Positions 7,702 to 15,492 of a DNA stretch of 64,000 bases are shown here, one piece after another (the first letter of the stretch is position 1; each line of letters opens with the position of its first letter). This DNA is from Limnohabitans sp. WS1 (GTDB lineage Bacteria; Pseudomonadota; Gammaproteobacteria; Burkholderiales; Burkholderiaceae_C). Where the stretch lies: contig NZ_NERU01000002.1 of the NCBI RefSeq assembly GCF_003063265.1, positions 124,001 through 188,000 on the forward strand, written 5' to 3'. The translations under genes were made by a program, and so were the position numbers. The notes under the pieces are model-generated. The model worked only from the letters and a program-made list of their open reading frames with translations, ran no database searches and had not been told where the DNA came from.

Positions 7702-8576
7702 AGGCTCCCCCCCGGCTGCAGACCCTCGTGGAAGAGGGCCTGATCGACACCGTGGTGCGTCAGCTCATGAGCGGAAAAGAAGCCATGGTGTTTGTGGTGC
7801 GTTGTGGCGACGAGACCCGCTGCGCCAAGATTTACAAAGAAGCCACGCACCGCAGTTTTCGGCAAGCGGTGGACTACACCGAAAACCGCAAGGTCAAAAA
7901 CTCGCGCTCGGCCCGCGCCATGGCCAAGGGCAGCAAGTTTGGTCGCCAGGAGCAAGAAGCCGCCTGGCAAAGTGCCGAGGTGGATGCGCTGTACCGCCTG
8001 GCCGCAGCGGGCGTGCGCGTGCCCCGGCCTTTCAACTTTTTTGAAGGCGTGCTGCTCATGGAGCTGGTCACCGACGCCCATGGCGACGCCGCCCCGCGCC
8101 TGAACGATGTGGCCTTCACCCCTGCGCAAGCCTTGCAACACCACGCCACCTTGATTGGCGAGGTGGTGCGCATGTTGTGTGCCGGTGTGGTGCACGGCGA
8201 CTTGTCGGAGTTCAACATTTTGTTGGCGCACATCCCCGGCGAGGGCGACCAGCCTGGGGTGGACGAGCCCGTCATCATTGACCTGCCCCAAGCGGTGGAC
8301 GCGGCCGGCAACAACCACGCCCAACGCATGCTGCTGCGCGATGTGGGCAATTTGCGCGACTTTTTCGGCCAGTTTGCACCCGAGCTGCTCAAGACCGACT
8401 ACGGCCCCGAAATCTGGAGCCTCTACCAAGCCGGACTGCTGAGCAACGAGACGCCGCTGAAGGGCCGTTTTGAGCGCTCGACGGCCCATGTGGACATGCA
8501 GGCCGTGCTGCGCGAGATCGACGATGCACGCGACGAAGAAGCTGCGCGACGTTTGCGCATGGCCACGGCGGTTTGA
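7698..8576 (+). CDS. RIO1-family atypical serine protein kinase
   Basis: A 292-residue protein kinase-like enzyme of the RIO1 family, the bacterial PA4780-like type. Visible features are the modified P-loop region MSGKEAMVFVVRC, ATP-anchoring lysine in RCAKIYKEA, the catalytic loop VHGDLSEFNILL (HGD-x4-N) and the metal-binding Asp in VIIDLPQAVD. The segment between the ATP lysine and the catalytic loop (YTENRKVKNSRSARAM) is the flexible RIO loop. Its start overlaps the VOC gene stop (ATGA), indicating coupled translation. The DTW gene follows 15 bases later. Physiological substrate in bacteria is unknown. Confidence 0.88.
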   Translation: MKAPPRLQTLVEEGLIDTVVRQLMSGKEAMVFVVRCGDETRCAKIYKEATHRSFRQAVDYTENRKVKNSRSARAMAKGSKFGRQEQEAAWQSAEVDALYRLAAAGVRVPRPFNFFEGVLLMELVTDAHGDAAPRLNDVAFTPAQALQHHATLIGEVVRMLCAGVVHGDLSEFNILLAHIPGEGDQPGVDEPVIIDLPQAVDAAGNNHAQRMLLRDVGNLRDFFGQFAPELLKTDYGPEIWSLYQAGLLSNETPLKGRFERSTAHVDMQAVLREIDDARDEEAARRLRMATAV

Positions 8577-8591
8577 GACTTTGCCAAGCCC

Positions 8592-9344
8592 ATGAGTTTG
8601 TCAGAGCCTGAGTTGGCCCCAGCGCCCCACGCCGTCTCGCGCCTGCGCACCGAGCGCCTGGCCCGCAGTGCCAAACCCTTTTTGGCCCGGGGCGGCATCA
8701 AGGGCGAGCGCTGCCCGGGCTGCCGCCTCGTGCCCAGCCACTGCCTGTGCGGCTTGCGGTCGGTGGTGCCCACCCATGCGGGTGTGTGTTTGCTGATGGC
8801 CGACATCGAGCCCCTCAAGCCCAGCAACACCGGCTGGCTGATTGCCGACGTGGTGCCCGACACCTTTGCGTTTGGCTGGGCCCGCACCGAGGTGGACCCG
8901 GCTTTGCTGGCGCTGCTGGCCGATCCGCAGTGGCAGGCCTTTGTGGTGTTTCCGGGTGATTTTGTGGAGCCTGAGCGGGTGGTGCGCACGGTCCAGACCC
9001 CCGATGTGGGCAAGAGAGTCTTGTTCATCTTGCTGGACGCCACCTGGCCCGAAGCGCGCAAGATGTTCCGTAAAAGTCCCTATTTGGACAAGCTCCCGGT
9101 GCTGAGTCTGCACCCTGAGCAGATTTCAAATTACAAGTTGCGCCGTTCGCGCCGCGATGACCACTTTTGCACCAGCGAAGTGGCATCGCTTTGCCTCGAT
9201 CTGGCAGGCGAAACCCATGCCGCCCACACGCTGCAGGCCTGGCTGGCGGTGTACACCCACCACTACTTGCAATCCAAGCACCAGCTGCCACCTGACCTGG
9301 AAGGCGCTGCGCATTCACAATTACGTGGCTTGACCTTGGCCTGA
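8592..9344 (+). CDS. DTW-domain protein, probable tRNA-uridine aminocarboxypropyltransferase
   Basis: A 250-residue member of the TapT/DTW family. Characterised members transfer the 3-amino-3-carboxypropyl group of S-adenosylmethionine to uridine in tRNA (acp3U). The namesake motif appears as DATWPEARKM (around residues 150-159). A cysteine cluster, CPGCRLVPSHCLC, near residue 38 is the expected zinc site. The C-terminal LRRSRRDDHFCTSEVASLCL block matches the family. It follows the RIO kinase gene in a probable operon with VOC and pirin genes. Modification site (commonly U47) is inferred from homologues. Confidence 0.85.
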   Translation: MSLSEPELAPAPHAVSRLRTERLARSAKPFLARGGIKGERCPGCRLVPSHCLCGLRSVVPTHAGVCLLMADIEPLKPSNTGWLIADVVPDTFAFGWARTEVDPALLALLADPQWQAFVVFPGDFVEPERVVRTVQTPDVGKRVLFILLDATWPEARKMFRKSPYLDKLPVLSLHPEQISNYKLRRSRRDDHFCTSEVASLCLDLAGETHAAHTLQAWLAVYTHHYLQSKHQLPPDLEGAAHSQLRGLTLA

Positions 9345-9399
9345 ATTCGGCCTGAAGTCGACCGGAACCCGAGCCCCTGAATTTGCACAAGGAACCCCC

Positions 9400-10272
9400 A
9401 TGTCCAACACCCCAGATACCGTCAAGCTGCCCCGCACTGTGGAGCGCCTGGTCACCGGCCAGGCCACGTCAGACGGCGCAGGCGTCAAGCTGAGTCGCAT
9501 CCTTACCCAAGATTTGCAGCACCGGCTCGACCCGTTTTTGATGCTCGACGCCTTCGGCAGCGACAAGCCTGACGACTACATCGCAGGCTTTCCAGACCAC
9601 CCCCACCGGGGTTTTGAAACCGTGACCTACATGATCGCCGGGCGCATGCTGCACCGCGACAGTGCGGGCAACGAAGGCCTGCTGCAAAACGGCGGCGTGC
9701 AATGGATGACCGCAGGCCAGGGCGTGATCCATTCTGAAATCCCGCAGCAAGCCGACGGCGTGATGGAGGGCTTTCAGCTCTGGCTGAACCTGCACAGCAG
9801 CGAGAAGATGAACGCGCCTTGGTACCGCGATTTTCAAAACGACCAGCTGCCGCAGTTCCAGACGCCCGAAGGCGTGGCCGTGACGGTGATCGCCGGGGCC
9901 AGCCATGGCGTGCAAGGCGCGGTGAGCCGCAGCATCACCCAGCCGATTTATCTGGACGTGCACATGCCCGCAGGCTCACGTTTTGAGCAAACCCTGCCCG
10001 CCGGGCACAACGCCTTTGTGTACGTGTACCGGGGCGAGGTGCGCATCGCAGGGCAGGCCGTGCCTCTGCAGCGCATGGCCATTTTGAAAAACACACCGCA
10101 AGCCGACGGTGTGGTGATCGAAGCCAGTGCCGATGCCAAACTCATCTTGGTGGCGGGCCAACCGCTCAAACAGCCCATCGTGCAATACGGCCCGTTTGTC
10201 ATGAATACCAAAGAAGAGATCTACCAGGCCTTGGCGGATTTCAGGGACGGGCGTCTGGGCGAGAAGGCCTGA
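9400..10272 (+). CDS. Pirin-family protein
   Basis: A 290-residue bicupin of the pirin family. Metal-binding residues occur in the first cupin: FPDHPHRGFETVTYMIAG (His-x-His and Glu) and GQGVIHSE (His). Bacterial pirins have been reported as quercetin dioxygenases or as modulators of pyruvate dehydrogenase; which applies here is unknown. The start at 9400 is preceded by AAGGAACCCCC. It is the last gene of the plus-strand VOC, RIO, DTW, pirin series and converges on the dgoA-like gene. Confidence 0.92.
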   Translation: MSNTPDTVKLPRTVERLVTGQATSDGAGVKLSRILTQDLQHRLDPFLMLDAFGSDKPDDYIAGFPDHPHRGFETVTYMIAGRMLHRDSAGNEGLLQNGGVQWMTAGQGVIHSEIPQQADGVMEGFQLWLNLHSSEKMNAPWYRDFQNDQLPQFQTPEGVAVTVIAGASHGVQGAVSRSITQPIYLDVHMPAGSRFEQTLPAGHNAFVYVYRGEVRIAGQAVPLQRMAILKNTPQADGVVIEASADAKLILVAGQPLKQPIVQYGPFVMNTKEEIYQALADFRDGRLGEKA

Positions 10273-10296
10273 ATTTTCGAGGCACTGGACCCAGGC

Positions 10297-10935
10297 TCAG
10301 CCCCTGAAGGCCTTCACAAAGGCCTGGGCCTGCTGTTGAACCGCTTGCGCCGAACGCCCCGGCGCGTACAAGGCCGATCCCAAACCAAAACCTGAAGCGC
10401 CTGCTGTGCGGTAAGCCGCCATGTTGTCGGGCGTGATGCCGCCCACGGGCATGAGGGCGGCCGATTTGGGCAGCACGGCCCGAAGCGCTTTGACGGTGGC
10501 GGGTGAAATCATCTCGGCCGGAAAAAGTTTGAGGCCGTGCGCACCGGCATCGAGTGCGGCAAAGGCTTCGGTGGGCGTGGCCACACCGGGCAGCACCACC
10601 ATGTTCAAGGCCAGGGCTTGCGCCACCACGGCGGGGTTGAAGTTGGGAGCCACAACCAAGCGGCCACCCGCAGCGTGCACCTCTTTGACCTGCTGCGCGT
10701 TCAGCACGGTGCCTGCGCCGATGAGGGTTTGCGGAAAAAGCTTTGTCAGGGCGGCGATGCTGTGCAAGGGCTCGGGTGAGTTGAGCGGCACCTCGATGAT
10801 GGCAAAGCCGCTGCTGACCAGCGCCTCGCCGATGGCAGGAGCTTCGGCAGGGGTGAGTCCGCGCAGGATGGCGATCAATGGCAGTTGGGCCAGGGCTTGT
10901 GCCAAGGCGTGGGTGGGTTGGGTGGTGGATGTCAT
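10297..10935 (-). CDS. dgoA: 2-dehydro-3-deoxy-6-phosphogalactonate aldolase
   Basis: Class I aldolase of 212 residues in the KDPG/KHG superfamily, probably splitting 2-keto-3-deoxy-6-phosphogalactonate to pyruvate and glyceraldehyde 3-phosphate. The active-site Glu is in IIEVPLNSPEP, and the Schiff-base Lys is in GLKLFPAEM. The phosphate loop is PVGGITPDN. EVPLNSP rather than EVTLRTP separates it from the eda product at 3408 and matches DgoA-type enzymes. It follows dgoK and kdgK in one minus-strand operon, which supports the galactonate assignment. The start at 10935 has only a weak ribosome site. A REP-like element lies between it and dgoK. Confidence 0.9.
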   Translation of the reverse strand: MTSTTQPTHALAQALAQLPLIAILRGLTPAEAPAIGEALVSSGFAIIEVPLNSPEPLHSIAALTKLFPQTLIGAGTVLNAQQVKEVHAAGGRLVVAPNFNPAVVAQALALNMVVLPGVATPTEAFAALDAGAHGLKLFPAEMISPATVKALRAVLPKSAALMPVGGITPDNMAAYRTAGASGFGLGSALYAPGRSAQAVQQQAQAFVKAFRG

Positions 10936-10948
10936 GGTGAGGTATTGG

Positions 10949-10980
10949 GTAGGAGCGGCGCCCTCGCCGCGATGGAGCGC
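10949..10980. repeat. Single REP-like element in the dgoK-dgoA gap
   Basis: GTAGGAGCGGCGCCCTCGCC and the next ten bases match the reverse complement of half of the 93-bp unit at 4192-4563 in 28 of 30 positions. It occupies nearly the whole 52-base spacer between dgoK and dgoA, so it would be transcribed and could form an mRNA hairpin between the two cistrons. Confidence 0.8.
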
Positions 10981-10987
10981 TTGAATA

Positions 10988-11887
10988 TCAGCATGCCGAT
11001 GCCAGCGCAAACAAGCCCGCCCAAGTGGCCTCGGACCCTCGGCTTTGGCATGGAATGCGCAGGTGCTGCAGGGCCAGGGTGTAGCGCAGGGTCAGTGCTT
11101 CGCTGCCAATCAAAATCACCGGCTCGGTGTGGGTTGACGCGGTCTGGTGGCGCAGCTCTTCGCCGATCAGCAGGCCCGACAGGTAGCTGGGCAATTGGGC
11201 CGCGCTCAGGCGTTCAAACAAGCCCAGGGTGCGCACCGCAAACAGGTGGTGCAGCACACTGCCGCTTTGTTGGCTTTGGTCCACGCCTTGCAAAAAAACC
11301 GCTTCGTCAAAAGCACCCTGCAGGTCCATCGTCTTGCCCAAAATCGAGTGCTGGCTCATCAGCGCAAACACCTCGCCGGTCATGAAGGTCTGGAACTGCG
11401 CCACGCGCCCGCCTTGCACCTGCACCCATTTGCTGTGGGTGCCGGGCAGCACCAGCGTGGCGCTGTCGCGGCCCGCCATGTGCAATGCCCCAAAAATTTG
11501 CACCTCTTCGCCGCGCATCACATCGGGTGTGTTCAGGGCGTCTGCACCCAGGCAGCTCAGGCCTGGGACCAGGGCGATTCGTCCGGGCTGCAGCCACAGC
11601 AGGTGCTGGCCCAATTCGGCAAAGCCTGCGGGGCAGGGGCAGTAGGGCGCTTCTTGCCAGCCCTGGCGGCTGCCCGCCATGCCCGAGATCAGGCACAGCG
11701 CTCCCGGCGCTTGCATCCAGTCGCCAAAGAGTTCTTGAAACACCACTTCAAACTCGCCAGGCGGCACGGTGAGGATGCCGCGTGGAAATTCGCGGGATTC
11801 CAACACCTGGACGCTGGCACCGAGCCGTGCGCCGCGCAGTGAAGAGGTGCCCCAGTCGATGGCGATCAAAGGTCTTGTACTGCTCAT
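10988..11887 (-). CDS. dgoK: 2-dehydro-3-deoxygalactonokinase
   Basis: Phosphorylates 2-keto-3-deoxygalactonate with ATP, feeding the aldolase encoded next. The 299-residue protein begins IAIDWGTSSLRGARL, the phosphate-binding strand of the DgoK family. SGMAGSRQGWQEAPY, LVPGLSC and the central VLPGTHSKWVQVQGGRVAQF (GTHSKW is diagnostic) follow. The start at 11887 overlaps the kdgK stop by four bases (ATGA), so it replaces a long upstream frame extension. Having both kdgK and dgoK in one operon suggests use of both gluconate- and galactonate-derived keto-deoxy acids. Confidence 0.94.
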   Translation of the reverse strand: MSSTRPLIAIDWGTSSLRGARLGASVQVLESREFPRGILTVPPGEFEVVFQELFGDWMQAPGALCLISGMAGSRQGWQEAPYCPCPAGFAELGQHLLWLQPGRIALVPGLSCLGADALNTPDVMRGEEVQIFGALHMAGRDSATLVLPGTHSKWVQVQGGRVAQFQTFMTGEVFALMSQHSILGKTMDLQGAFDEAVFLQGVDQSQQSGSVLHHLFAVRTLGLFERLSAAQLPSYLSGLLIGEELRHQTASTHTEPVILIGSEALTLRYTLALQHLRIPCQSRGSEATWAGLFALASAC

Positions 11888-12855
11888 GCTGCTGCGCCTT
11901 TCAATGCGGTGTTGAGCACCTTGAGCACGGCCTCGCGTGTGGGCAAGGGGCCGACCGCGCCGAAGCCTTGCACCGAGAGCGAGGCGGCGGCGTTGGCGTA
12001 AGTGGTGGCGGCCCACAGGTCGTCACCCGCCGACAAACGCGCCAGCAGGTTGCCCGCAAAACAGTCGCCCGCGCCTGTGGCGTCAATGGCCGTGACTGCA
12101 TGGCCTGGCACGCGGCGTTGGTGGTGGCCATCACTTGCCAGCGCCCCGTCACCGCCCAGTTTGAGTACCACCTGCGCAGCACCCTGTGCGTGGCTCCAAG
12201 CGATGATGTCGGCCGCCTGCGTGAGGCCGGTGAGCGCGGTCATGTCTTCCAGGCTGGGCAAAAACAGATCACACAGACTCACCGCATGGCGGATGCAGGC
12301 CTGCGCCCTGGCCAGGGGCCACAGCGACAAACGCAGGTTGGAGTCCAGCGCCACCCGTGTGCCGCTGCTGCGGGCATGCGCCATGGCTGCAAAAGCCGTG
12401 TCGCAGGCCGTGGCGGAAATGGCCAAAGAGATGCCCGACAGGTGCAGCCACTGGCTGTGGGCTATTGAATCGGCCCAATGCGTCATGTCTTGTGGCTGCA
12501 TGCGGCTGGCGGCCGAGCCTGCACGCGCATAGCTGAAGTGGTGGCCTTGTGCGTCGTGGCTCACAAAGTACATGCCGGTGGGCGCTTGGGTGTCGCGCAC
12601 CACGGTGGTGGTGTCCACGTTTTCGCGCTGCCACAGGTCCATCAGGCGATCACCCCAGCGGTCGGTGCCCAGACGCGTCAGGTAGGCCACACGCGCTCCG
12701 GCGCGGGCCGCGGCAATGGCGGCGTTGCTGGTATCGCCGCCAAAGCCTTGTTGGTAGAGCGGGGCGTCGTCGGCCTGTTCATGAGGCCGCTGGTTGAACT
12801 CGACCATGGCTTCGCCAAGCGCCACGATGTCCAGGGTTTTGTTGGGGTGGGTCAT
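11884..12855 (-). CDS. kdgK: 2-dehydro-3-deoxygluconokinase (PfkB family sugar kinase)
   Basis: PfkB/ribokinase-fold kinase of 323 residues, most likely phosphorylating 2-keto-3-deoxygluconate to KDPG. N-terminal VALGEAMVEFNQRP and GGDTSNAAIAAARAGARVAY contact the sugar; the C-terminal signature DATGAGDCFAGNLLARL contains the anion hole and catalytic Asp. VVLKLGGDGAL is the nucleotide-site strand. The start at 12855 (MTHPNKTLDI) was preferred over ATGs further up because homologues begin shortly before the first strand; its ribosome site is weak. It heads the kdgK-dgoK-dgoA operon, divergent from the D-serine-dehydratase-like gene, with about 100 bases between starts. Confidence 0.9.
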   Translation of the reverse strand: MTHPNKTLDIVALGEAMVEFNQRPHEQADDAPLYQQGFGGDTSNAAIAAARAGARVAYLTRLGTDRWGDRLMDLWQRENVDTTTVVRDTQAPTGMYFVSHDAQGHHFSYARAGSAASRMQPQDMTHWADSIAHSQWLHLSGISLAISATACDTAFAAMAHARSSGTRVALDSNLRLSLWPLARAQACIRHAVSLCDLFLPSLEDMTALTGLTQAADIIAWSHAQGAAQVVLKLGGDGALASDGHHQRRVPGHAVTAIDATGAGDCFAGNLLARLSAGDDLWAATTYANAAASLSVQGFGAVGPLPTREAVLKVLNTALKGAAA

Positions 12856-12955
12856 GTCAAAAAAGGGCGACGGGGCTGAAGTGAATTCGGGGGTGGAGGT
12901 GGGAGAATCATCGTCAACCGTGGACGCCATGGGCGACATCTTGGAGACAAACAAC

Positions 12956-14251
12956 ATGTGGACAGCAGGCACTGAAAGCGATTTTGTACTGAATGCGAGC
13001 TGCAAGGGCTACCCCTTGGCGGCCGAGCCTTGCCGTGTTTCGGCGCTGGGGCAGCGCGGCTGGCACCTGCTCGATGACGCGCTGGCTTACCCGGTGGCCG
13101 TGCTGCGCCGCCCGGCCCTCACGCACAACCTGGCCTGGATGCAGGATTTTGTTCAACGCAAAGGCGTGGCCCTGGCCCCGCACGGCAAGACCACCATGTC
13201 GCCTGAGCTGTTTCGCATGCAGTTGCAGGCCGGGGCCTGGGGCCTGACTTTTGCCAATGTGCACCAGCTGCGTGTGGGCCTGGCCGCAGGCGCACAACGC
13301 GCCATCATCGCCAACCAGTTGGTGTCGGATGCGGACCTGGACGGCTTGGACTTGTTGCTCAACCAGTATCCGCAAGCGCGGGTCTGGTTTTTGGTCGATT
13401 CGCTGGCGCAGCTGGATGCCCTGGCTGACTGGGGCGCACGTCGGGGCAATGCCCGGTGCTGGGACGTGCTGCTGGAGCTGGGCATTGCGGGTTACCGCAC
13501 CGGCTGCCGCACCCACGAACAAGCCTTGGCTTTGGCGCAGGCCATGGCTGCATCGCCTGTGGTGAATCTGGGCGGGGTGGAGTGCTACGAGGGGGGACTG
13601 GGCCAATGCGACAGTGCCCATGACATGGAGGCCGTGAGCGCCTTGGTGCGCAGCGTGCAGGCCCTGGTGCAACAAATCGATGAGCAGCACCTGTGGGGCG
13701 GTGAGGAGGTCTTGTTGTCGGCAGGCGGCTCGGCGGTGTTCGATTTGGTGATCCCCATGCTCAAAACTCAGGTCAAGAGCCGTCCTGTGCAAGGCGTGTT
13801 GCGATCGGGCTGCTACGTGACGCACGACCACTGGAACTACGCCCGATACCTCAAGCTGGTGGAGGCGCGTGAGGGCTTGAGTGCTTCGCTGCAGCCTGCC
13901 TTGGAGGTCTGGGCCAAGGTGCAGTCGGTGCCCGAGCCGGGGCTGGCGATTTTGAGTGCAGGCCGGCGCGACCTGTCGTTTGACCAGTGCATGCCCATGC
14001 CGGTGCGCTGGGCCGCACGCGGTCAACGTGGCGAGGGCGCCATGCAGGCCACGCCCGAGTCGTGGAAAGTCAAAGCGCTGAGTGATCAGCATGCGCACAT
14101 GGTGTTTGATGCGGATGGCGTCTGGCCTCAGGTGGGCGACCGCGTGGCACTGGGCATTTCTCATCCCTGCACCACTTTCGACAAATGGCGCTGGATGGCG
14201 GTCATCGAAGACGATGGGCGCATCAGCGGGGCGATCAGCACGCATTTTTGA
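12956..14251 (+). CDS. D-serine dehydratase-like / D-threonine aldolase-like PLP enzyme
   Basis: A 431-residue fold-type III PLP enzyme of the alanine racemase N-terminal plus DSD-like C-terminal family, often called amino-acid deaminase. The PLP lysine is in ALAPHGKTTMSP (near residue 75). The C-terminal part has QHAHM and the zinc-type SHPCTTFDKW (His-x-Cys), as in eukaryotic-type D-serine dehydratase and D-threonine aldolase. The start at 12956 has GGAG nine bases upstream; earlier ATGs in frame lack this and overlap the divergent kdgK promoter. Substrate could be D-serine, D-threonine or a 3-hydroxy-D-amino acid. Its link to the sugar-acid kinases is only by position. Confidence 0.8.
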   Translation: MWTAGTESDFVLNASCKGYPLAAEPCRVSALGQRGWHLLDDALAYPVAVLRRPALTHNLAWMQDFVQRKGVALAPHGKTTMSPELFRMQLQAGAWGLTFANVHQLRVGLAAGAQRAIIANQLVSDADLDGLDLLLNQYPQARVWFLVDSLAQLDALADWGARRGNARCWDVLLELGIAGYRTGCRTHEQALALAQAMAASPVVNLGGVECYEGGLGQCDSAHDMEAVSALVRSVQALVQQIDEQHLWGGEEVLLSAGGSAVFDLVIPMLKTQVKSRPVQGVLRSGCYVTHDHWNYARYLKLVEAREGLSASLQPALEVWAKVQSVPEPGLAILSAGRRDLSFDQCMPMPVRWAARGQRGEGAMQATPESWKVKALSDQHAHMVFDADGVWPQVGDRVALGISHPCTTFDKWRWMAVIEDDGRISGAISTHF

Positions 14252-14307
14252 AGTCAGCTTATCGATGCTTCCCTGCGAAGTGTCAAATTCCAGCATCCCA
14301 TCTCCCC

Positions 14308-14408
14308 GTAGGTCGGGCCTTTATGGTCCGACAGCCATCCTTCGCGAAGCGACATTTTCAAGAGGCGGTGGTGCACCGAAGATGTCGGACCTGAAGGCAC
14401 CGACCTAC
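14308..14408. repeat. Inverted repeat of GTAGGTCGG palindrome family
   Basis: Two 26-base arms, at 14308-14333 and 14383-14408, are near-perfect inverted copies: GTAGGTCGG...GGTCCGACA opposite TGTCGGACC...CCGACCTAC. The 49 bases between them carry a further small palindrome TTCGCGAA. The element fills most of the gap between convergent genes (14252-14471), which otherwise shows nothing. Its second arm shares about 20 bases with the hairpin at 4061-4085. It may act as a bidirectional terminator, though T-runs are absent. Confidence 0.75.
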
Positions 14409-14471
14409 ACGATGCTTCGTCCATGGCAGGCGGACCCTCACACTTTTGGGGTGTGAAGGCCTTGAGGTACC

Positions 14472-15476
14472 TCACTTCAAGCCGTTCAAAGCCTCGGCCG
14501 GGTAGCCCGGGCGGGTTTTGCAGTCCTCGATGTACTGCTCAATGATGGCCTCGTAGCTGGCATCGGCCCGCAAACCCAAGGCATGCGCACGCTCGAAGGT
14601 GCAACCTTTGGCCCAGTTGTCCACAATGCCCGCGATGCGCTCGTCTTTTTCAAAAGTCACGCGGGCACGCACAGCGGGGCCAGCGACTTTCTCCAATGCG
14701 GCCAGCATGTCGCTGACCTTCACATTCAAGCCCGGCAGGTTCAGCGCCATTCGGCCACCAAAGGCTTCGCGGCTGGCCTCGAACACGGTGATCAAACCGT
14801 GCACGGTGTTGCCCGGCGAAGAAATGGGGTGCGACACGGTGGCGTCCACTGGGCAAGTGGTGGCGGTGCCCGCCAAAGGCTCGCGGATGATGCCACTGAA
14901 GAAAGAGGACGCCGCGCCATTGGGCTTGCCAGGGCGCACGGCCACCGTCATCAGGCGGGCGGCGCGGCCGTCGATGTAGCCCTTGCGGGTGTAGTCGGCC
15001 ACCATGTACTCGATCATCAACTTGTGGGTGCCATACGACGTTTGTGGCGTGGGCAAGGTGGTGTCGGCCACCAGCGCAGGCATGGGGTTGGCCGCATCCG
15101 GGCCGAACACCGCGACCGAGCTGGCAAACACCAAGCGCGATGCCTTGCCGGAAGCCCGAATGCTGTCGAGCAACAAGCGCGAGCTGTCCACGTTGGAGCG
15201 CAGACCCAGATCAAAGTCCAGCTCGCACTCGCCCGACACGGCCGAGGCCAAATGGAACACGCCGTCAAAACCGCTCTTGAACAAGTCGCCTTGCTCCAGC
15301 ATGGGGCCCGCATGGCCCTTGACCCTTGGGTTGGCCAACAAATCGGCAGGGGCGGGGAACAAGTCGGCAATGACCAATTCACTCACGCTTTGGCCGTTCA
15401 ATTGGCCGCGTTTCAAAATCTCGCGGGCCAACCGAGCGCCCAAAAATCCGGCACCGCCGGTGATCAAAATACGCAT
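14472..15476 (-). CDS. denD: NAD-dependent epimerase/dehydratase-family dehydrogenase, DenD-like
   Basis: A 334-residue extended SDR. The cofactor motif is ITGGAGFLGARLA at the N-terminus. Catalytic Ser is in VFASSVAVFG and Tyr-x3-Lys in TSYGTHKLMIEY. The sequence TVAVRPGKPNGAASSFFSGI is typical of DenD, D-erythronate dehydrogenase, which oxidises the C2 hydroxyl of D-erythronate; related enzymes act on other sugar acids. The start at 15476 (MRILITGG) is the only one that fits the fold. It directly follows the pentonate/hexonate-type dehydratase gene, so the two are probably one operon controlled by the GntR regulator. The true substrate could be another aldonate. Confidence 0.75.
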   Translation of the reverse strand: MRILITGGAGFLGARLAREILKRGQLNGQSVSELVIADLFPAPADLLANPRVKGHAGPMLEQGDLFKSGFDGVFHLASAVSGECELDFDLGLRSNVDSSRLLLDSIRASGKASRLVFASSVAVFGPDAANPMPALVADTTLPTPQTSYGTHKLMIEYMVADYTRKGYIDGRAARLMTVAVRPGKPNGAASSFFSGIIREPLAGTATTCPVDATVSHPISSPGNTVHGLITVFEASREAFGGRMALNLPGLNVKVSDMLAALEKVAGPAVRARVTFEKDERIAGIVDNWAKGCTFERAHALGLRADASYEAIIEQYIEDCKTRPGYPAEALNGLK

Positions 15477-15492
15477 GGTTTTTCCTTGGGAA

